Part shown: positions 17,632 through 27,455 of the stretch, one piece after another
Position numbering within the stretch: position 1 is the stretch's first letter
Layout of the letters: each line of letters starts with the position of its first letter
Assembly: GCA_020253445.1 (NCBI GenBank)
Contig: JADCBP010000002.1
Coordinates: 62,001-126,000, forward strand
Source of the DNA: Methylobacterium sp.
GTDB taxonomy: Bacteria; Pseudomonadota; Alphaproteobacteria; Rhizobiales; Beijerinckiaceae
Direction: 5' to 3'
Length of the DNA: 64,000 nt
Made by a program: the position numbers and the translations under genes
Notes under the pieces: model-generated
Database searches by the model: none
Seen by the model: only the letters and a program-made list of their open reading frames with translations
Told to the model about the DNA's origin: nothing

Positions 17632-18152
17632 GAAGCGACGCCTTTTTCTTGGTGGTTGTACCAAACCCAGAAGCAAAGCGCCGATACCACGAAGATCACC
17701 GCCGGCCCTTCGATGCCGCCTGTAGGGCTAGTGGTCACACAGCCCTCTCTGATCGCCGCAAGTGTGACCGGTTCTCCAGAATTTATCAGGTGGAGCTCAT
17801 AAATGCCGAGCGCAACCAACAACCCAGCCAGGAAGGCGCAGAGAATTGCAAAAAACAGAGCCATCGATCTTCTTGCGCGCCGGAACCGAACGACCACGGC
17901 TGCCGCAATCGAGCTCATCAGTAGGAGTGCGACCACGGGCGCCTTCAGAACGTGAAACCCGCCAAAAGGTACGGTCGACACAGGACCATCCGCGCGCGTC
18001 CAATGCTCGCCCACAACCTTATCGCATACCTCGGCAATTGCAGTCGGCATGCTATTGATCAGAAAAAGAAGGATCAGCAACGCCACTAAAGCGTGCTCGC
18101 CCACGCGAAGCTGGCGCTGGGAAGGGCCCTTGGAGGGCTGGGTGGGGCGCAT
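17628..18152 (-). CDS. Orphan four-helix membrane protein fused to RbfA residues 1-19
   Basis: This 174-residue frame lies between infB and rbfA, where other genomes have nothing. Residues 1-19 ([19 protein letters not shown]) are identical to RbfA. From residue 20 it is unrelated, with likely membrane helices at about 21-40, 68-88, 97-118 and 150-168 and a cationic loop FRRARRS at 90-96. It starts at ATG 18152 behind a good AGAAGGA site, which looks like the ancestral rbfA start. It ends in an ATGA overlap with the present rbfA. The non-RbfA part is visibly less G+C-rich than its neighbours, suggesting transfer. I recognise no family and assign no function. An intact frame, a ribosome-binding site and coupling argue that it is expressed. 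Confidence 0.75.
   Translation of the reverse strand: MRPTQPSKGPSQRQLRVGEHALVALLILLFLINSMPTAIAEVCDKVVGEHWTRADGPVSTVPFGGFHVLKAPVVALLLMSSIAAAVVVRFRRARRSMALFFAILCAFLAGLLVALGIYELHLINSGEPVTLAAIREGCVTTSPTGGIEGPAVIFVVSALCFWVWYNHQEKGVAS
18097..18146. repeat. Direct repeat of the rbfA 5' end, upstream copy
   Basis: Identical to 17576-17625. It supplies the start and the first 19 codons of the orphan membrane ORF. The adjoining 11-mer TGCTCGCCCAC at 18094-18104 recurs at 18004-18014 within the inserted DNA (encoding VGEH both times), a possible microhomology used in the rearrangement. Confidence 0.95.
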
Positions 18153-18165
18153 GGAAAAATCCTTC

Positions 18166-18205
18166 TAGAGCCTGTTTTGCTTCACCCGAATTCAAACAGG
18201 CTCTA
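18166..18205. repeat. Palindromic intergenic element (12-bp perfect arms)
   Basis: TAGAGCCTGTTT (18166-18177) and AAACAGGCTCTA (18194-18205) are perfect inverted repeats around a 16-base loop containing GAATTC. It lies between infB and the orphan ORF, directly upstream of the latter's ribosome-binding site, beside a second hairpin element. Similar GAGCCTGTTT palindromes occur between genes in Hyphomicrobiales genomes. Confidence 0.8.
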
Positions 18206-18220
18206 TCTCTTTGTCATGTC

Positions 18221-18264
18221 GCATGATCTCGCCAAAAACCGGATTCCACTTTTTGGGATCATGC
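18221..18264. repeat. REP-like hairpin element, copy 1
   Basis: The outer arms GCATGATC/GATCATGC and inner arms CCAAAAA/TTTTTGG enclose a short loop with ACCGG...CCAC. The same design recurs at 23903-23945. These two are in the same operon, one before the orphan ORF and one before nusA. Elements of this pattern are abundant between Hyphomicrobiales genes. Confidence 0.85.
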
Positions 18265-18324
18265 TCCAAGCGGGCGGCGGGGTTTGGACCCGCACACCCG
18301 ACCCATCTTTTCGGCAAGCGAAAC

Positions 18325-21300
18325 TCAGAGGCTCCGCTTGATCTCCTCGGTGCGGAAGCACTCGATGACGTCGCCGGCGCGCATGTCTTCGTAGTTGGTG
18401 AAGGCCATGCCGCATTCCTGCCCGACCTGGACTTCCTTCACCTCGTCCTTGAAGCGCTTCAGCGTCTTCAGCGTGCCCTCGTGGATCACGACATTGTCGC
18501 GGATCAGGCGAACGCCCATGCCGCGCTCGACCTTGCCATCGGTGACCAGGCAGCCCGCGATGTTGCCGACCTTCGTGATGTTGAAGACCTGCTTGATCTC
18601 GGCATTGCCCATCATGGTCTCGCGGACCGTCGGCGCGAGCAGGCCAGACATGGCCTGTTTCACGTCATCCACGAGGTCATAGATGATCGAGTAGTAGCGG
18701 ATCTCGACGCCCGCGCGCTCGGCAGCCTCGCGGGCCTCCTTGTGGGCACGCACGTTGAACGCCACCACCACGGCACCGGTGGCCTGAGCCAGCGTGATAT
18801 CCGACTCCGTGACGCCGCCAACGGCGGTGTGGAGCACACGGGCGCGCACCTCGTCGTTGCCGAGCTTTTCGACCGAGGCGGCGATCGCTTCCACCGAACC
18901 CTGCACGTCGCCCTTGATGACGAGGGGGAATTCCTTCTTTCCCGCGCCATCCTTGGCGGCCTTCATCAGCTCGACGAGGCTCCGGCCGGTGCCGCCGCCG
19001 CGTGCTGCTGCCTTGTCGCGCTTCAGGCGCTCGCGATATTCGGTGATCTCGCGGGCGCGCGCTTCGTTCTCGACCACCGCGAGGCGGTCACCGGCTTCCG
19101 GCGCGCCGTTGAAGCCAAGCACCTCCACCGGAACCGACGGGCCGGCCGAAGTGACCTGCTCGCCCTGGTCGTTGACCAATGCGCGCACGCGACCCCAATC
19201 CGAACCGGCGACCACGATATCGCCCTGTTTCAGCGTGCCGCGCTCGATGAGCACGGTCGCAACCGGACCGCGGCCGCGATCAAGCTTCGCCTCGATGACC
19301 GTGCCTTCGGCGGCACGCTCGGGATTGGCCTTGAGATCGAGCACTTCGGCCTGCAGCTGGATGGTTTCGAGCAGCTTGTCGAGATTGGTTCCGGCCTTGG
19401 CCGAAACCTCGATCTCGAGCGTTTCGCCGCCCATGCTTTCCACCTGCACATCGTGCTGGAGCAACTCGGTGCGCACGCGCTCCGGCTTGGCTTCCGGCTT
19501 GTCGATCTTGTTGATCGCCACGATCATCGGCACCTTCGCCGCCTTGGCGTGGTTGATGGCCTCGATCGTCTGCGGCATCACGCCGTCATCCGCCGCCACC
19601 ACCAGCACCACGATATCCGTGACGCGGGCACCGCGAGCGCGCATCGCCGTGAAGGCCGCATGGCCCGGCGTGTCGATGAAGGTGATCTTGCCGCCGAGCG
19701 GGCTTGTGACCTGATAGGCACCGATATGCTGGGTGATGCCACCGGCCTCGCCCTTCACGACATTGGTCTTGCGGATCGCGTCCAGCAGCGAGGTCTTGCC
19801 GTGGTCGACATGGCCCATGATGGTGACAACCGGCGGACGGGAGACCTGATCCCCCGTCTCGTCGGCCTCGCCGAAGAGGCCTTCTTCCACATCCGCATCC
19901 GAGACGCGCTTCACCGTGTGGCCCATCTCCTCCGCCACGAGCTGCGCGGTATCCGCGTCGATCGTGTCGGTGATCTTGTGCATCTGGCCCATCTTCATGA
20001 GCAGGCGGATCACATCCACGCCGCGCTCCGACATGCGGTTCGCGAGTTCCTGGATGGTGATCGTCTCGGGCAGAACGACCTCGCGCACGATCTTCTCGCG
20101 CGATTCATGGTTCTGATGGCCCTTCATGCGCTGCACGCGGCGCTTGAACGCCGCCACGGAACGCTGGCGCTCATCCTCATCCGAGGTGACGGACGAAATG
20201 GTGAGGCGGCCACGCGCCTTTTCCATGCCGGGCTTCGGCTTCTCGGCGCGGCCGGGAGCCGGGAGCTTCACATTCGCCTTGCGGGGCGCATCCTCGTCGT
20301 CGAAATCGGCCGGCTTGCGCGGGGGCACCGCACCGGGCTGGCGCTGCGGACGAATGTCGCCGAATTCCGGGCTGACCGCCGGAGGGGCGCCGCCGCCGAG
20401 ACGCGGACCACCCGGACCACGGGCCGAGAGCCCGCCAGCCGGCGCCTGGCCGGGCCTCGGTCCGAAGCCGAGGCGCACCGTGCCCTGCGGACGATCCCCA
20501 TCGCGGCGGGGTCCACCCTCGCCGCGCGGGCCATCAAAGCGGCGTGGCGCAGCACCCTCGCGGCTGAAACCACCGCCCTCGCCACGAGGCCGGAAACCCC
20601 CACCTTCACGCGGGGCGCCCCCTTCGCCACGGGGCCGGAAGCCACCCCCTTCACGCGGGGCACCCCCTTCACGCGGGCGGAACCCGCCTTCGCGCGGAGC
20701 ACCGCGATCCCCGCCCTCGCGACGCGGCGCGCCAGCTTCGCCGGAGCGGTTGAAATTGTTGCCGTCGAGCCGCGGCGGACGCTGGCCGAAATCGCGCTGG
20801 GGCGCATCATGACGCGGGCGATCCGATGGCGCGGGGCGCTGCATCTGCGGCGCAGGCGCGGCCGCCACGGGCTGGGCAGGAGCCGGTGCTGGCGCGACAG
20901 GGGCTGACGCGACAGGGGCAGGCTGAGGCTGGGCGCGCGGCGCTTCCGGCGCGGGGGATGGCGCGGCGGCGGCGGCCTTCTGGGCAGCGGCTTCCTGCTC
21001 GCGACGGCGCGCCTCGGCGGCGGCGCGCTCCTCGCGTTCGCGGCGCTCCTGTTCCTGGCGACGGCGTTCTTCCTCCTCGCGGCGGCGGGCCTCCGCGAGA
21101 ACCTGGGCGCGGCGATCGGCCTCGGCATTGGTGAGGTTGTGATGGGTCTCCGGGGCGCGGGGCGCCGGCGCTTCCGGCACGGGCGGGCGCGGCGGCGGCG
21201 GAACCGGCTGGGCCTTGGTTTCCGTGAAAACAGGCTTTCCGGGGCGCGCCTCGACCGGGCCGGGACGGCGCTTCACCGTCTCGACGACGACCGCATTGGT

Positions 21301-21417
21301 GCGGCCATGCGAGAAACTCTGCTTGACGATGCCCGTCTCGATCGGACGCTTCAGCGAAAGGGTCTTGCCCCCGCCGACCGTCAGCTTCTTGTCGCCCGTG
21401 TCGTTATTGTCCGCCAT
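18325..21417 (-). CDS. infB: Translation initiation factor IF-2
   Basis: IF-2 is the GTPase that brings initiator tRNA to the 30S and joins the subunits. I start it at ATG 21417 ([24 protein letters not shown]), the usual alphaproteobacterial beginning. An in-frame start at 21540 adds 41 residues of no merit. Of 1030 residues, about the first 450 are a long N-terminal region: a charged coiled-coil ([16 protein letters not shown]), Pro/Ala linkers and a Gly/Arg/Glu-rich stretch of near repeats. The G domain follows, with [12 protein letters not shown] near 536, DTPGHAAF near 581 and NKID near 635. Domains II-IV complete it. It follows ylxR in the nusA operon. Confidence 0.97.
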   Translation of the reverse strand: MADNNDTGDKKLTVGGGKTLSLKRPIETGIVKQSFSHGRTNAVVVETVKRRPGPVEARPGKPVFTETKAQPVPPPPRPPVPEAPAPRAPETHHNLTNAEADRRAQVLAEARRREEEERRRQEQERREREERAAAEARRREQEAAAQKAAAAAPSPAPEAPRAQPQPAPVASAPVAPAPAPAQPVAAAPAPQMQRPAPSDRPRHDAPQRDFGQRPPRLDGNNFNRSGEAGAPRREGGDRGAPREGGFRPREGGAPREGGGFRPRGEGGAPREGGGFRPRGEGGGFSREGAAPRRFDGPRGEGGPRRDGDRPQGTVRLGFGPRPGQAPAGGLSARGPGGPRLGGGAPPAVSPEFGDIRPQRQPGAVPPRKPADFDDEDAPRKANVKLPAPGRAEKPKPGMEKARGRLTISSVTSDEDERQRSVAAFKRRVQRMKGHQNHESREKIVREVVLPETITIQELANRMSERGVDVIRLLMKMGQMHKITDTIDADTAQLVAEEMGHTVKRVSDADVEEGLFGEADETGDQVSRPPVVTIMGHVDHGKTSLLDAIRKTNVVKGEAGGITQHIGAYQVTSPLGGKITFIDTPGHAAFTAMRARGARVTDIVVLVVAADDGVMPQTIEAINHAKAAKVPMIVAINKIDKPEAKPERVRTELLQHDVQVESMGGETLEIEVSAKAGTNLDKLLETIQLQAEVLDLKANPERAAEGTVIEAKLDRGRGPVATVLIERGTLKQGDIVVAGSDWGRVRALVNDQGEQVTSAGPSVPVEVLGFNGAPEAGDRLAVVENEARAREITEYRERLKRDKAAARGGGTGRSLVELMKAAKDGAGKKEFPLVIKGDVQGSVEAIAASVEKLGNDEVRARVLHTAVGGVTESDITLAQATGAVVVAFNVRAHKEAREAAERAGVEIRYYSIIYDLVDDVKQAMSGLLAPTVRETMMGNAEIKQVFNITKVGNIAGCLVTDGKVERGMGVRLIRDNVVIHEGTLKTLKRFKDEVKEVQVGQECGMAFTNYEDMRAGDVIECFRTEEIKRSL
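20582..20700 (-). repeat. Gly/Arg-rich near-repeats inside infB
   Basis: Imperfect in-frame repeats encode successive [19 protein letters not shown] units ([17 protein letters not shown] twice, with partial copies at both ends). They belong to the variable N-terminal region of IF-2, upstream of the conserved G domain. RGG-like composition suggests an unstructured, nucleic-acid-attracting segment. Confidence 0.75.
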
Positions 21418-21582
21418 TCGCTTTCCGTCGTCCTCATAACCCGTTCCCGTCAGCCCGGCCGCGCGACCCTCGCACGAACCGGACCCGTGATCCCCGCGCG
21501 GCCCCATGCCGCCCTGACCACGTCCAAAAGGACCCGCCACGGAGTCCGCATCCGATCCGGGATCGGAAAGGTGCGTTCCGCG

Positions 21583-22278
21583 TCAGGATCGTGAAAAATC
21601 CAACGCCTCGGCAGGCACGGCGTCCGGGGCGGAGCCGCCCGGGGCAGCCGGGTCGCCAACCCGGAATTCATCCAGTCGCCGCGCGCGGGCCAGAAAGGCC
21701 GAACTCGCTTCCTGCGACCTGAGCGCGGCATGTATCACATGTTGACGCCCCAAGGACAGCGCTAATTCATCGGCAGCAAAGCCTTGAACCACTGGCGGAT
21801 CAGCCCGGTCCGCCCCACGACCGCGCAGATATCCCTGCAAGCGCCGCCTTTCAGCCAGCGAGCCGTCCCATGCCTGCACCAGCACGGCAATCGCGCCCTT
21901 CATGCCCTCGATCTTGTCGAAACCGGTCACGACCGCGCCGGCCTTGTTCGCGATCGCGAGCATCTGCAGCGCATCCTGCTTCAGGAGCCGCTCCACCTGT
22001 TCCGCAAGATCGGACGGGCAGGTCACCCCGACCTTCAGCGCGCGGGCGAAGACCTTGCGGCGCATGGCCTGCTCGAGCGTCGCGCGGCTGTTCGAGACCC
22101 AGACCCCGCGCCCCGGAAGCTTGCTCCGGATATCCGGCACCACGCTTCCATCCGGCCCCGCCACGAAGCGGATAAGCTCCGCCACCGGGCGAACCACACG
22201 CGTCACCGCGCACATCCGCATCGTGGCGGCGCGATCCGCGCTCAATGTTTCGGCAGGAGGAATATCGGGTTCGGTCAC
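21583..22278 (-). CDS. YlxR family RNA-binding protein with L7Ae-like C-terminal half
   Basis: The 231-residue protein has an N-terminal DUF448/YlxR domain (MCAVTRVVRPVAELIRFV, then the conserved LPGRGVWVS) that is fused to a second domain resembling YlxQ/L7Ae (DALQMLAIANKAGAVVTGFDKIE near 140-165). Standalone YlxR and YlxQ sit between nusA and infB in Bacillus, and the fused form is common in alphaproteobacteria. The role is thought to be RNA binding in the transcription/translation operon. The start overlaps the nusA stop as ATGA. The C-terminal tail is low complexity. Confidence 0.9.
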   Translation of the reverse strand: MTEPDIPPAETLSADRAATMRMCAVTRVVRPVAELIRFVAGPDGSVVPDIRSKLPGRGVWVSNSRATLEQAMRRKVFARALKVGVTCPSDLAEQVERLLKQDALQMLAIANKAGAVVTGFDKIEGMKGAIAVLVQAWDGSLAERRRLQGYLRGRGADRADPPVVQGFAADELALSLGRQHVIHAALRSQEASSAFLARARRLDEFRVGDPAAPGGSAPDAVPAEALDFSRS

Positions 22279-23858
22279 GCCGTTTCCTGGGCCTCCTCGG
22301 CCAATTCATCCGCGGCCTCGACCCAGCCAGCCGCCACGCGCGCCGCCATGATGATCGCTTCGGCCTCGTCGCGGCTCACGCCGAGATCGGAGAGGAAACC
22401 GGGCTCGCGCACGGTTTCGCCACCCTTCTTCTCTGTCCAGCCGACGAGATCATCGGTCGCGCATCCCGCGAGATCCTCGAGGGACTTCACGTCATTCTCG
22501 CCGAAGGCCACGAGCATCGCCGAGGTAACGCCCGGAACGGTGCCGAGCTCATCCTCGACACCGAGTTCCTTGCGCCGGGCCTGCCGGGCCGCTTCCTGCT
22601 CTGCGAGGAAGGTCTGCGCGCGGCGCTGCAGTTCGTCCGCCGTGTCCTCGTCGAAGCCCTCGATGTTCAACACATCCGAGCGATCGACATAGGCGATTTC
22701 CTCGATGGTCGCGAAGCCTTCGGAGGCGAGAAGCTGGCCAACCATTTCGTCCACATTGAGCGCCTCGCAGAAAAGCTTCGAGCGCTCAAGGAATTCCTTC
22801 TGGCGACGCTCGCTCTCCTCGGCTTCCGTGAGGATGTCGATGGACCAGCCGGTGAGCTGGGAGGCGAGGCGCACATTCTGGCCACGACGCCCGATGGCGA
22901 GCGAGAGCTGGTCATCCGGGACGACAACCTCGATGCGTTCGCTCTCCTCGTCGAGCACGACCTTCGCCACTTCCGCCGGCTGCAACGCGTTCACGATGAA
23001 GGTCGCCACATTGTCGGACCACGGGATGATGTCGACGCGCTCGCCCTGGAGCTCCTGCACCACGGCCTGAACGCGCGAACCGCGCATACCCACGCAGGCG
23101 CCGACGGGATCGATGGAGCTGTCGCGGGAAATGACCGCGATCTTCGCGCGCGAGCCGGGATCACGCGCCACGGCCTTGATCTCGATGATGCCATCGTAGA
23201 TTTCCGGCACTTCCTGCCCGAAGAGGCGGGCCATGAACATGGGATGCGTGCGGGAGAGGAAGATCTGCGGACCGCGCGCCTCGCGGCGAACATCATAGAG
23301 ATAGGCCCGAATGCGATCGCCCGGACGGAAGACCTCGCGGGGGATCAGCTCGTCGCGGCGGATGATGCCTTCGCCCTTGCCGAGATCAATGATGACATTT
23401 CCATATTCCACGCGCTTCACGACGCCGTTGAGGATATCGCCCACGCGATCCTTGAACTCGTCGAACTGCTTGTCGCGCTCGGCCTCGCGCACCTTCTGCA
23501 CGATGACCTGCTTGGCGCTCTGCGCGGAGATGCGGCCGAAATCGACGGGCGGCAGCGTGTCCGCGAAGATCGAGCCGATCTCGGCAGCGGGGTCGCGGCG
23601 CTTGGCGGTGGCGAGGTCGATCTCGCGCGAGGGATTCTCGACGTTATCGACCACATGCATCAGCCGGGTCAGGCGGATTTCACCGGTCTTCGGGCTGATC
23701 TCGGCCTTGATATCGGTTTCGGCGCCATAACGCTGCCGCGCGGCGCGCGCATAGGCATCTTCCAGCGCGCCGAGCACGATCGAGCGGTCGATCAGCTTCT
23801 CGCGGGCGACCGCATCGGCGATCTGGAGAAGCTCCAGCCGGTTTGCGGAAATGACCAT
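22275..23858 (-). CDS. nusA: Transcription termination/antitermination factor NusA
   Basis: NusA binds RNA polymerase and the nascent RNA, and modulates pausing, Rho-dependent termination and rRNA antitermination. The 527-residue chain shows the N-terminal polymerase-binding domain (residues 1-130), an S1 domain ([27 protein letters not shown]), two KH domains ([21 protein letters not shown] and [21 protein letters not shown]) and acidic C-terminal helix-hairpin-helix repeats (about 360-500). It overlaps ylxR by four bases and is separated from rimP by a REP-like hairpin. Confidence 0.97.
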   Translation of the reverse strand: MVISANRLELLQIADAVAREKLIDRSIVLGALEDAYARAARQRYGAETDIKAEISPKTGEIRLTRLMHVVDNVENPSREIDLATAKRRDPAAEIGSIFADTLPPVDFGRISAQSAKQVIVQKVREAERDKQFDEFKDRVGDILNGVVKRVEYGNVIIDLGKGEGIIRRDELIPREVFRPGDRIRAYLYDVRREARGPQIFLSRTHPMFMARLFGQEVPEIYDGIIEIKAVARDPGSRAKIAVISRDSSIDPVGACVGMRGSRVQAVVQELQGERVDIIPWSDNVATFIVNALQPAEVAKVVLDEESERIEVVVPDDQLSLAIGRRGQNVRLASQLTGWSIDILTEAEESERRQKEFLERSKLFCEALNVDEMVGQLLASEGFATIEEIAYVDRSDVLNIEGFDEDTADELQRRAQTFLAEQEAARQARRKELGVEDELGTVPGVTSAMLVAFGENDVKSLEDLAGCATDDLVGWTEKKGGETVREPGFLSDLGVSRDEAEAIIMAARVAAGWVEAADELAEEAQETA

Positions 23859-23902
23859 GGGTTCCTCCTGAAAGATGTCGTGTTTAACGTCTCTGTCTTG
23901 TC

Positions 23903-23945
23903 GCCTGATTTGTCCAAAAACCGGTGTCCACTTTTTGGATCAGGC
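23903..23945. repeat. REP-like hairpin element, copy 2
   Basis: Arms GCCTGAT/ATCAGGC and CCAAAAA/TTTTTGG repeat the design of 18221-18264, with the same ACCGG...TCCAC loop words. It fills the rimP-nusA gap and ends one base before the rimP stop codon. It could attenuate or stabilise the operon transcript. Confidence 0.85.
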
Positions 23946-23946
23946 T

Positions 23947-24660
23947 CTAGCGCGACCGCTTCGGGTTGCGGGGATCGGGTTTGGGCCGCTGCTTCTGCGG
24001 GCGCGGGCCCGGGCGGTAGCGGTTGGGTTTTTCGGCTTGTTCGCTCGCCTCGTCCGCATCCTCGCCTTCGAGCGAGCGCAGGGCGAGCTTCGTGCGATAG
24101 AGCGATTCCGCGATGACCTCATCCGTCAGCACGAGACGGGCCTCGCCGATCTCGCGGATGGGAATGAGCGCGAATTTCGGGCTGTCCTCCGGCGCGTCCG
24201 GCAGGCCGATGCGGAGTGTTTCGCCCTCGACGCCTTCGAGCGGGCCGCGGAAGCGCTTCCGGCCGTTCAGCATCATCGCCATCTCGACCTTGGCCTCGAA
24301 GCCGGTCCAGCGTGCGAAATCGGAAATGCGCACCAGCGGCCGATCGATGCCCGGCGATGATACTTCGAGGTTGTAGGCGCCTTGCACCGGCTCCTCGACA
24401 TCGAGCAGCGGAGAGAGCGCCCTGCTCGTCGCCTCGCAATCCTCGACTGTGAAGGAGCCATCCGGGCGCTCGGCCATGATCTGCACGGTGCAGCCATTCT
24501 GCGGGGTAATCTTCACCCGCACGAGGCGATAGCCCAGGCTCTTCACGATCGGCTCCACCAGGCGGGCCACGCGCTGAGCCGGGCCGCTCTCATGGATGAG
24601 ACGCGGTTCGTCGAGATCAGCTTCAATCACGGGCGGGAGGGGCTGGGTCGTTTCGGTCAT
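23947..24660 (-). CDS. rimP: Ribosome maturation factor RimP
   Basis: RimP helps assemble the 30S 3' domain. Both family domains are visible in 237 residues: the N-terminal part with [20 protein letters not shown] and [35 protein letters not shown], and the C-terminal SH3-like part (about 125-185). The last 45 residues are a basic, proline-rich tail ([19 protein letters not shown]) beyond the usual domain end. It is the first gene of the operon ending at pnp. Confidence 0.95.
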   Translation of the reverse strand: MTETTQPLPPVIEADLDEPRLIHESGPAQRVARLVEPIVKSLGYRLVRVKITPQNGCTVQIMAERPDGSFTVEDCEATSRALSPLLDVEEPVQGAYNLEVSSPGIDRPLVRISDFARWTGFEAKVEMAMMLNGRKRFRGPLEGVEGETLRIGLPDAPEDSPKFALIPIREIGEARLVLTDEVIAESLYRTKLALRSLEGEDADEASEQAEKPNRYRPGPRPQKQRPKPDPRNPKRSR

Positions 24661-24744
24661 CGGGCTTCGGGTTGTTGAACCTCGTCATGCCCTGTAAACC
24701 GAAAAAAGCGGGTCCGTCACCGGCCCACTCTCACTCTGCAGATC

Positions 24745-24773
24745 GCATGAATTGAGATTGATGCGCGTGTCAA
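24745..24773 (-). promoter_or_regulatory. Candidate promoter of the rimP-nusA-infB operon
   Basis: A consensus -35 TTGACA lies on the minus strand at 24773-24768. A 17-bp spacer leads to TCATGC (24750-24745), a poor -10. It is placed about 85 bp before the rimP start in the only sizeable gap between trmB and rimP. The -35 is convincing, the -10 is not. Confidence 0.4.
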
Positions 24774-24794
24774 TACGCCCGATTGGGCGCAGAA

Positions 24795-25523
24795 TCAAGC
24801 GCCGCGCTTCATGAAGCGCAGATAGCTTGGCACGCGCCCCTCGCGAATGGCCTTGGCCTCGTAGCGCGTGCGGTGCCAGCCGGCCCAGGGCTCGCGCCAA
24901 TCCGCGTCCTTGCGGGCAAGCCACTGGAAGTCCCGGTTCGGCAGAACGCGGGCGAGTGTCCAGCCGACATAATCGTCAATGTCCGAAGCAAAACGGAATT
25001 CCCCTCCGGGGCGGATCACGCGCGCCAGCTCGGCCACGAAAGCCGCATCGACGATGCGGCGCTTGCGCTGGCGGCGCTTCGGCCAGGGATCGGGATAGAG
25101 AAGGTAGACCGCATCGAGGCTGGCATCCGGCAGGCGCGCGAGCACCTCGCGCCCGTCGCCGCGCAGGAGACGCAGGTTTTGGAGGTTGTCGGCCTCGACC
25201 TGCCGCAGAAGCTTGGCGACACCGTTGAGGAAGGGCTCCACGCCGAGAAACCCGGATTCCGGTTCGGATTTCGCCATGGCGGCAAGATGTTCGCCACCGC
25301 CGAAGCCGATTTCCAGAACCACCCGCTTCGGCGCGGCCGGAAACAGCGCGGCAGGGCCGGCCTTCAGCCGTTCGAGATCGATCTCGATCCGGGGGAGGAT
25401 GTCCGCGAGCCGCTGGCTCTGCGCGGGCCGCAATGCCTTGCCCTTCGCGCGCCCAAAAATTTTCCGGCGCGGGCTTGCCGCGCCGGTTGCATTCTGATCA
25501 TCGGAAGCGCCGTCGGGGCTCAC
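24795..25523 (-). CDS. trmB: tRNA (guanine-46-N7)-methyltransferase TrmB
   Basis: TrmB uses SAM to make m7G46 in the tRNA variable loop. The Rossmann SAM site [10 protein letters not shown] and the family signature [17 protein letters not shown] are present in 242 residues. The N-terminal 25 residues form a polar, basic extension. The start overlaps the metK stop as ATGA, so a SAM user is coupled to the SAM synthetase. Confidence 0.95.
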   Translation of the reverse strand: MSPDGASDDQNATGAASPRRKIFGRAKGKALRPAQSQRLADILPRIEIDLERLKAGPAALFPAAPKRVVLEIGFGGGEHLAAMAKSEPESGFLGVEPFLNGVAKLLRQVEADNLQNLRLLRGDGREVLARLPDASLDAVYLLYPDPWPKRRQRKRRIVDAAFVAELARVIRPGGEFRFASDIDDYVGWTLARVLPNRDFQWLARKDADWREPWAGWHRTRYEAKAIREGRVPSYLRFMKRGA

Positions 25524-26740
25524 GAGAGCGCCGCGACCGCCTTCTTCAGCGCCGGGACGAGGTCGGTCTTCTCCCAGGAGAAGCCGCCGTCACGCGTCGG
25601 CTTGCGGCCGAAATGGCCATAGGCCGCAGTGCGCGCATAGATCGCCTTGTTGAGGGCGAGATGCGTGCGAATGCCACGCGGGGAAAGATCCATGATCTCC
25701 GGCAGCACCTTCTCGAGCGCGGCTTCCGTCACCTTGCCCTTGGCCGTGCCATGCAGATCGACATAGACCGAGAGCGGCTGCGAGACGCCGATCGCATAGG
25801 CGACCTGGATCGTGCAGCGATCAGCCAGGCCGGCCGCGACCACGTTCTTCGCAAGATAGCGCGCGGCATAGGCTGCGGAACGGTCGACCTTCGTGGGGTC
25901 CTTGCCCGAGAACGCGCCGCCGCCATGCGGGGCCGCACCGCCATAGGTGTCCACGATGATCTTGCGGCCGGTGAGGCCCGCATCACCATCCGGGCCGCCG
26001 ATCACGAACTTGCCCGTCGGATTGACGTGCCAGACGGTATCCTTGCCGATCCAGCCTTCGGGCAGAACCTCGCGGATGATCGGCTCGACGATCTTCTGGA
26101 CATCCCTGGAGGTGAGCTTCTCGTCGAGATGCTGCGTGGAAAGCACGATCTGCGTCACGCCCACGGGCTTGCCGTTTTCGTAGCGCACGGTCACCTGGCT
26201 CTTCGCATCCGGGCCAAGCTTGTCGCAGCCGCGCTCGCCCTTGTGGCGCAGCGCCGAAAGGACCTCGAGGATCTTGTGGGAGTAATAGAGCGGCGCCGGC
26301 ATCAGTTCCGGGGTCTCGCGGCAGGCGTAACCGAACATGATGCCCTGGTCGCCCGCCCCCTCGTCCTTGTTGCCGGAGGCATCGACGCCCTGCGCGATAT
26401 GTGCCGATTGCGGGTGCAGCAGAACGTCGATCTTGACCTTCTTCCAGTGGAAGCCGTCCTGCTCGTAGCCGATGGCGCGGATCGCCTTGCGGGCGACGCT
26501 CTTCACCTTCGATTTCATGGTCTTCTCGTCGAGCGAGGTGCGGACCTCGCCGGCGATCACGACGCGGTTGGTGGTTGCGAGCGTCTCGCAGGCCACGCGC
26601 ACCTGGGCGGCATCCATGCCGGCCTTGGCGGCTTCCCTGAAGAACAGATCGACCACCTCGTCGGAGATGCGGTCACAGACCTTGTCCGGATGACCTTCAG
26701 ACACCGATTCCGACGTGAAAAGATAAGAAGACCGCGCCAC
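25520..26740 (-). CDS. metK: S-adenosylmethionine synthetase
   Basis: MetK makes SAM from methionine and ATP. I start at GTG 26740 ([20 protein letters not shown]): AGGAG lies 7 bases upstream and the homologous sequence begins here. This gives 406 residues. Upstream in-frame ATG codons would add up to about 110 residues with no family match. Catalytic motifs are [26 protein letters not shown] and [16 protein letters not shown]. It lies 163 bp behind the XRE regulator and overlaps trmB. I found no convincing SAM riboswitch in that gap. Confidence 0.96.
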   Translation of the reverse strand: MARSSYLFTSESVSEGHPDKVCDRISDEVVDLFFREAAKAGMDAAQVRVACETLATTNRVVIAGEVRTSLDEKTMKSKVKSVARKAIRAIGYEQDGFHWKKVKIDVLLHPQSAHIAQGVDASGNKDEGAGDQGIMFGYACRETPELMPAPLYYSHKILEVLSALRHKGERGCDKLGPDAKSQVTVRYENGKPVGVTQIVLSTQHLDEKLTSRDVQKIVEPIIREVLPEGWIGKDTVWHVNPTGKFVIGGPDGDAGLTGRKIIVDTYGGAAPHGGGAFSGKDPTKVDRSAAYAARYLAKNVVAAGLADRCTIQVAYAIGVSQPLSVYVDLHGTAKGKVTEAALEKVLPEIMDLSPRGIRTHLALNKAIYARTAAYGHFGRKPTRDGGFSWEKTDLVPALKKAVAALS

Positions 26741-26903
26741 GAAAGGCTCCTGTCGCTGAGAGGCGGGAAGGATGGGCATGAAAAAGGTGCCCGTCCCGGC
26801 AGATGGGCGCGTCTCTAAAGCGAAGTTCGGCGAAAGGTCAAGGTGTTCTGGCGAACGAGTTCGTTGAAAAGAACGATTTGGGCGCGTTCCGCGAACGCAA
26901 GTC

Positions 26904-27338
26904 TCACCCCTTGCGCTGCCCATCCGCCAGGGTGGTGACGAGATCGACGACTCGTCGGCGCAACCTGGGATCCTCGATGGAGGCAAAAGCGCGGGCAAGC
27001 GCCAGACCTTCAGGGCTCGAGAACAGTTCGGAGGCAAACTCGGACTGCCGGGCTTCCGCGAAACCGCCGCCAATTCCATTGGCTTCCTCGCCTGGAGCGC
27101 CTTCGGTGAAATAGGCCATCGGCACGCCGAGCACCTGAGACACGATGCGCATGCGGCTCATCGTGATACGATTCGCGCCCTTCTCGTATTTCTGAACCTG
27201 CTGAAAGGTCACGCCAAGGGAATCCGCCAGTCGCTCCTGGCTCAGGCCAACCTGGATGCGCCGCATTCGAATCCGTCGCCCGACATGACGGTCGAAATCA
27301 CCGGGGGCTTTTTTCAGGCTGCTGTCTTCTGCGCGCAT
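26904..27338 (-). CDS. XRE/Cro-CI family transcriptional regulator
   Basis: The 144-residue protein has an N-terminal helix-turn-helix at about residues 18-72 ([35 protein letters not shown] and NRITMSRM). A short C-terminal region follows that may sense or dimerise. This type of regulator is regularly found between lnt and metK in alphaproteobacteria, so it may control metK or the cell-envelope genes. The target is not known from the sequence. Confidence 0.88.
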   Translation of the reverse strand: MRAEDSSLKKAPGDFDRHVGRRIRMRRIQVGLSQERLADSLGVTFQQVQKYEKGANRITMSRMRIVSQVLGVPMAYFTEGAPGEEANGIGGGFAEARQSEFASELFSSPEGLALARAFASIEDPRLRRRVVDLVTTLADGQRKG

Positions 27339-27455
27339 ACTCTTCCGAACTCCTCGCGATGATTGCCATGTGGACGCAGGCAGGACGAGCCCATCAGCGA
27401 CGCACTCCTGATGTCAGAAGAGGCTCGGATAACAAAATCCCTCAGCTTCTTCTCC

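Noticed and set aside
17628..18152. Insertion sequence or integron cassette at rbfA
   Set aside because: No transposase, integrase, terminal inverted repeats or attC-like palindrome flanks the inserted DNA; only the long direct repeat of host sequence is present.
18211..20907. 898-codon open frame on the plus strand
   Set aside because: It is antisense to infB. Composition is His/Arg/Asp-rich with no family motifs, and it arises from the high G+C third-position bias of infB.
22245..24116. 623-codon open frame on the plus strand
   Set aside because: Antisense shadow of nusA and rimP; same biased composition and no ribosome-binding context.
26741..26903. SAM riboswitch or attenuator upstream of metK
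   Set aside because: A hairpin-like GATGGGCA/TGCCCGTC pair exists at 26771-26795, but it has a mismatch on the transcribed strand and no pattern of a known SAM-sensing fold that I could trace.
26741..27079. metK extended upstream to 27079
   Set aside because: The extension covers the 3' end of the XRE gene and is unlike MetK. GTG 26740 has a good SD and begins the conserved protein.
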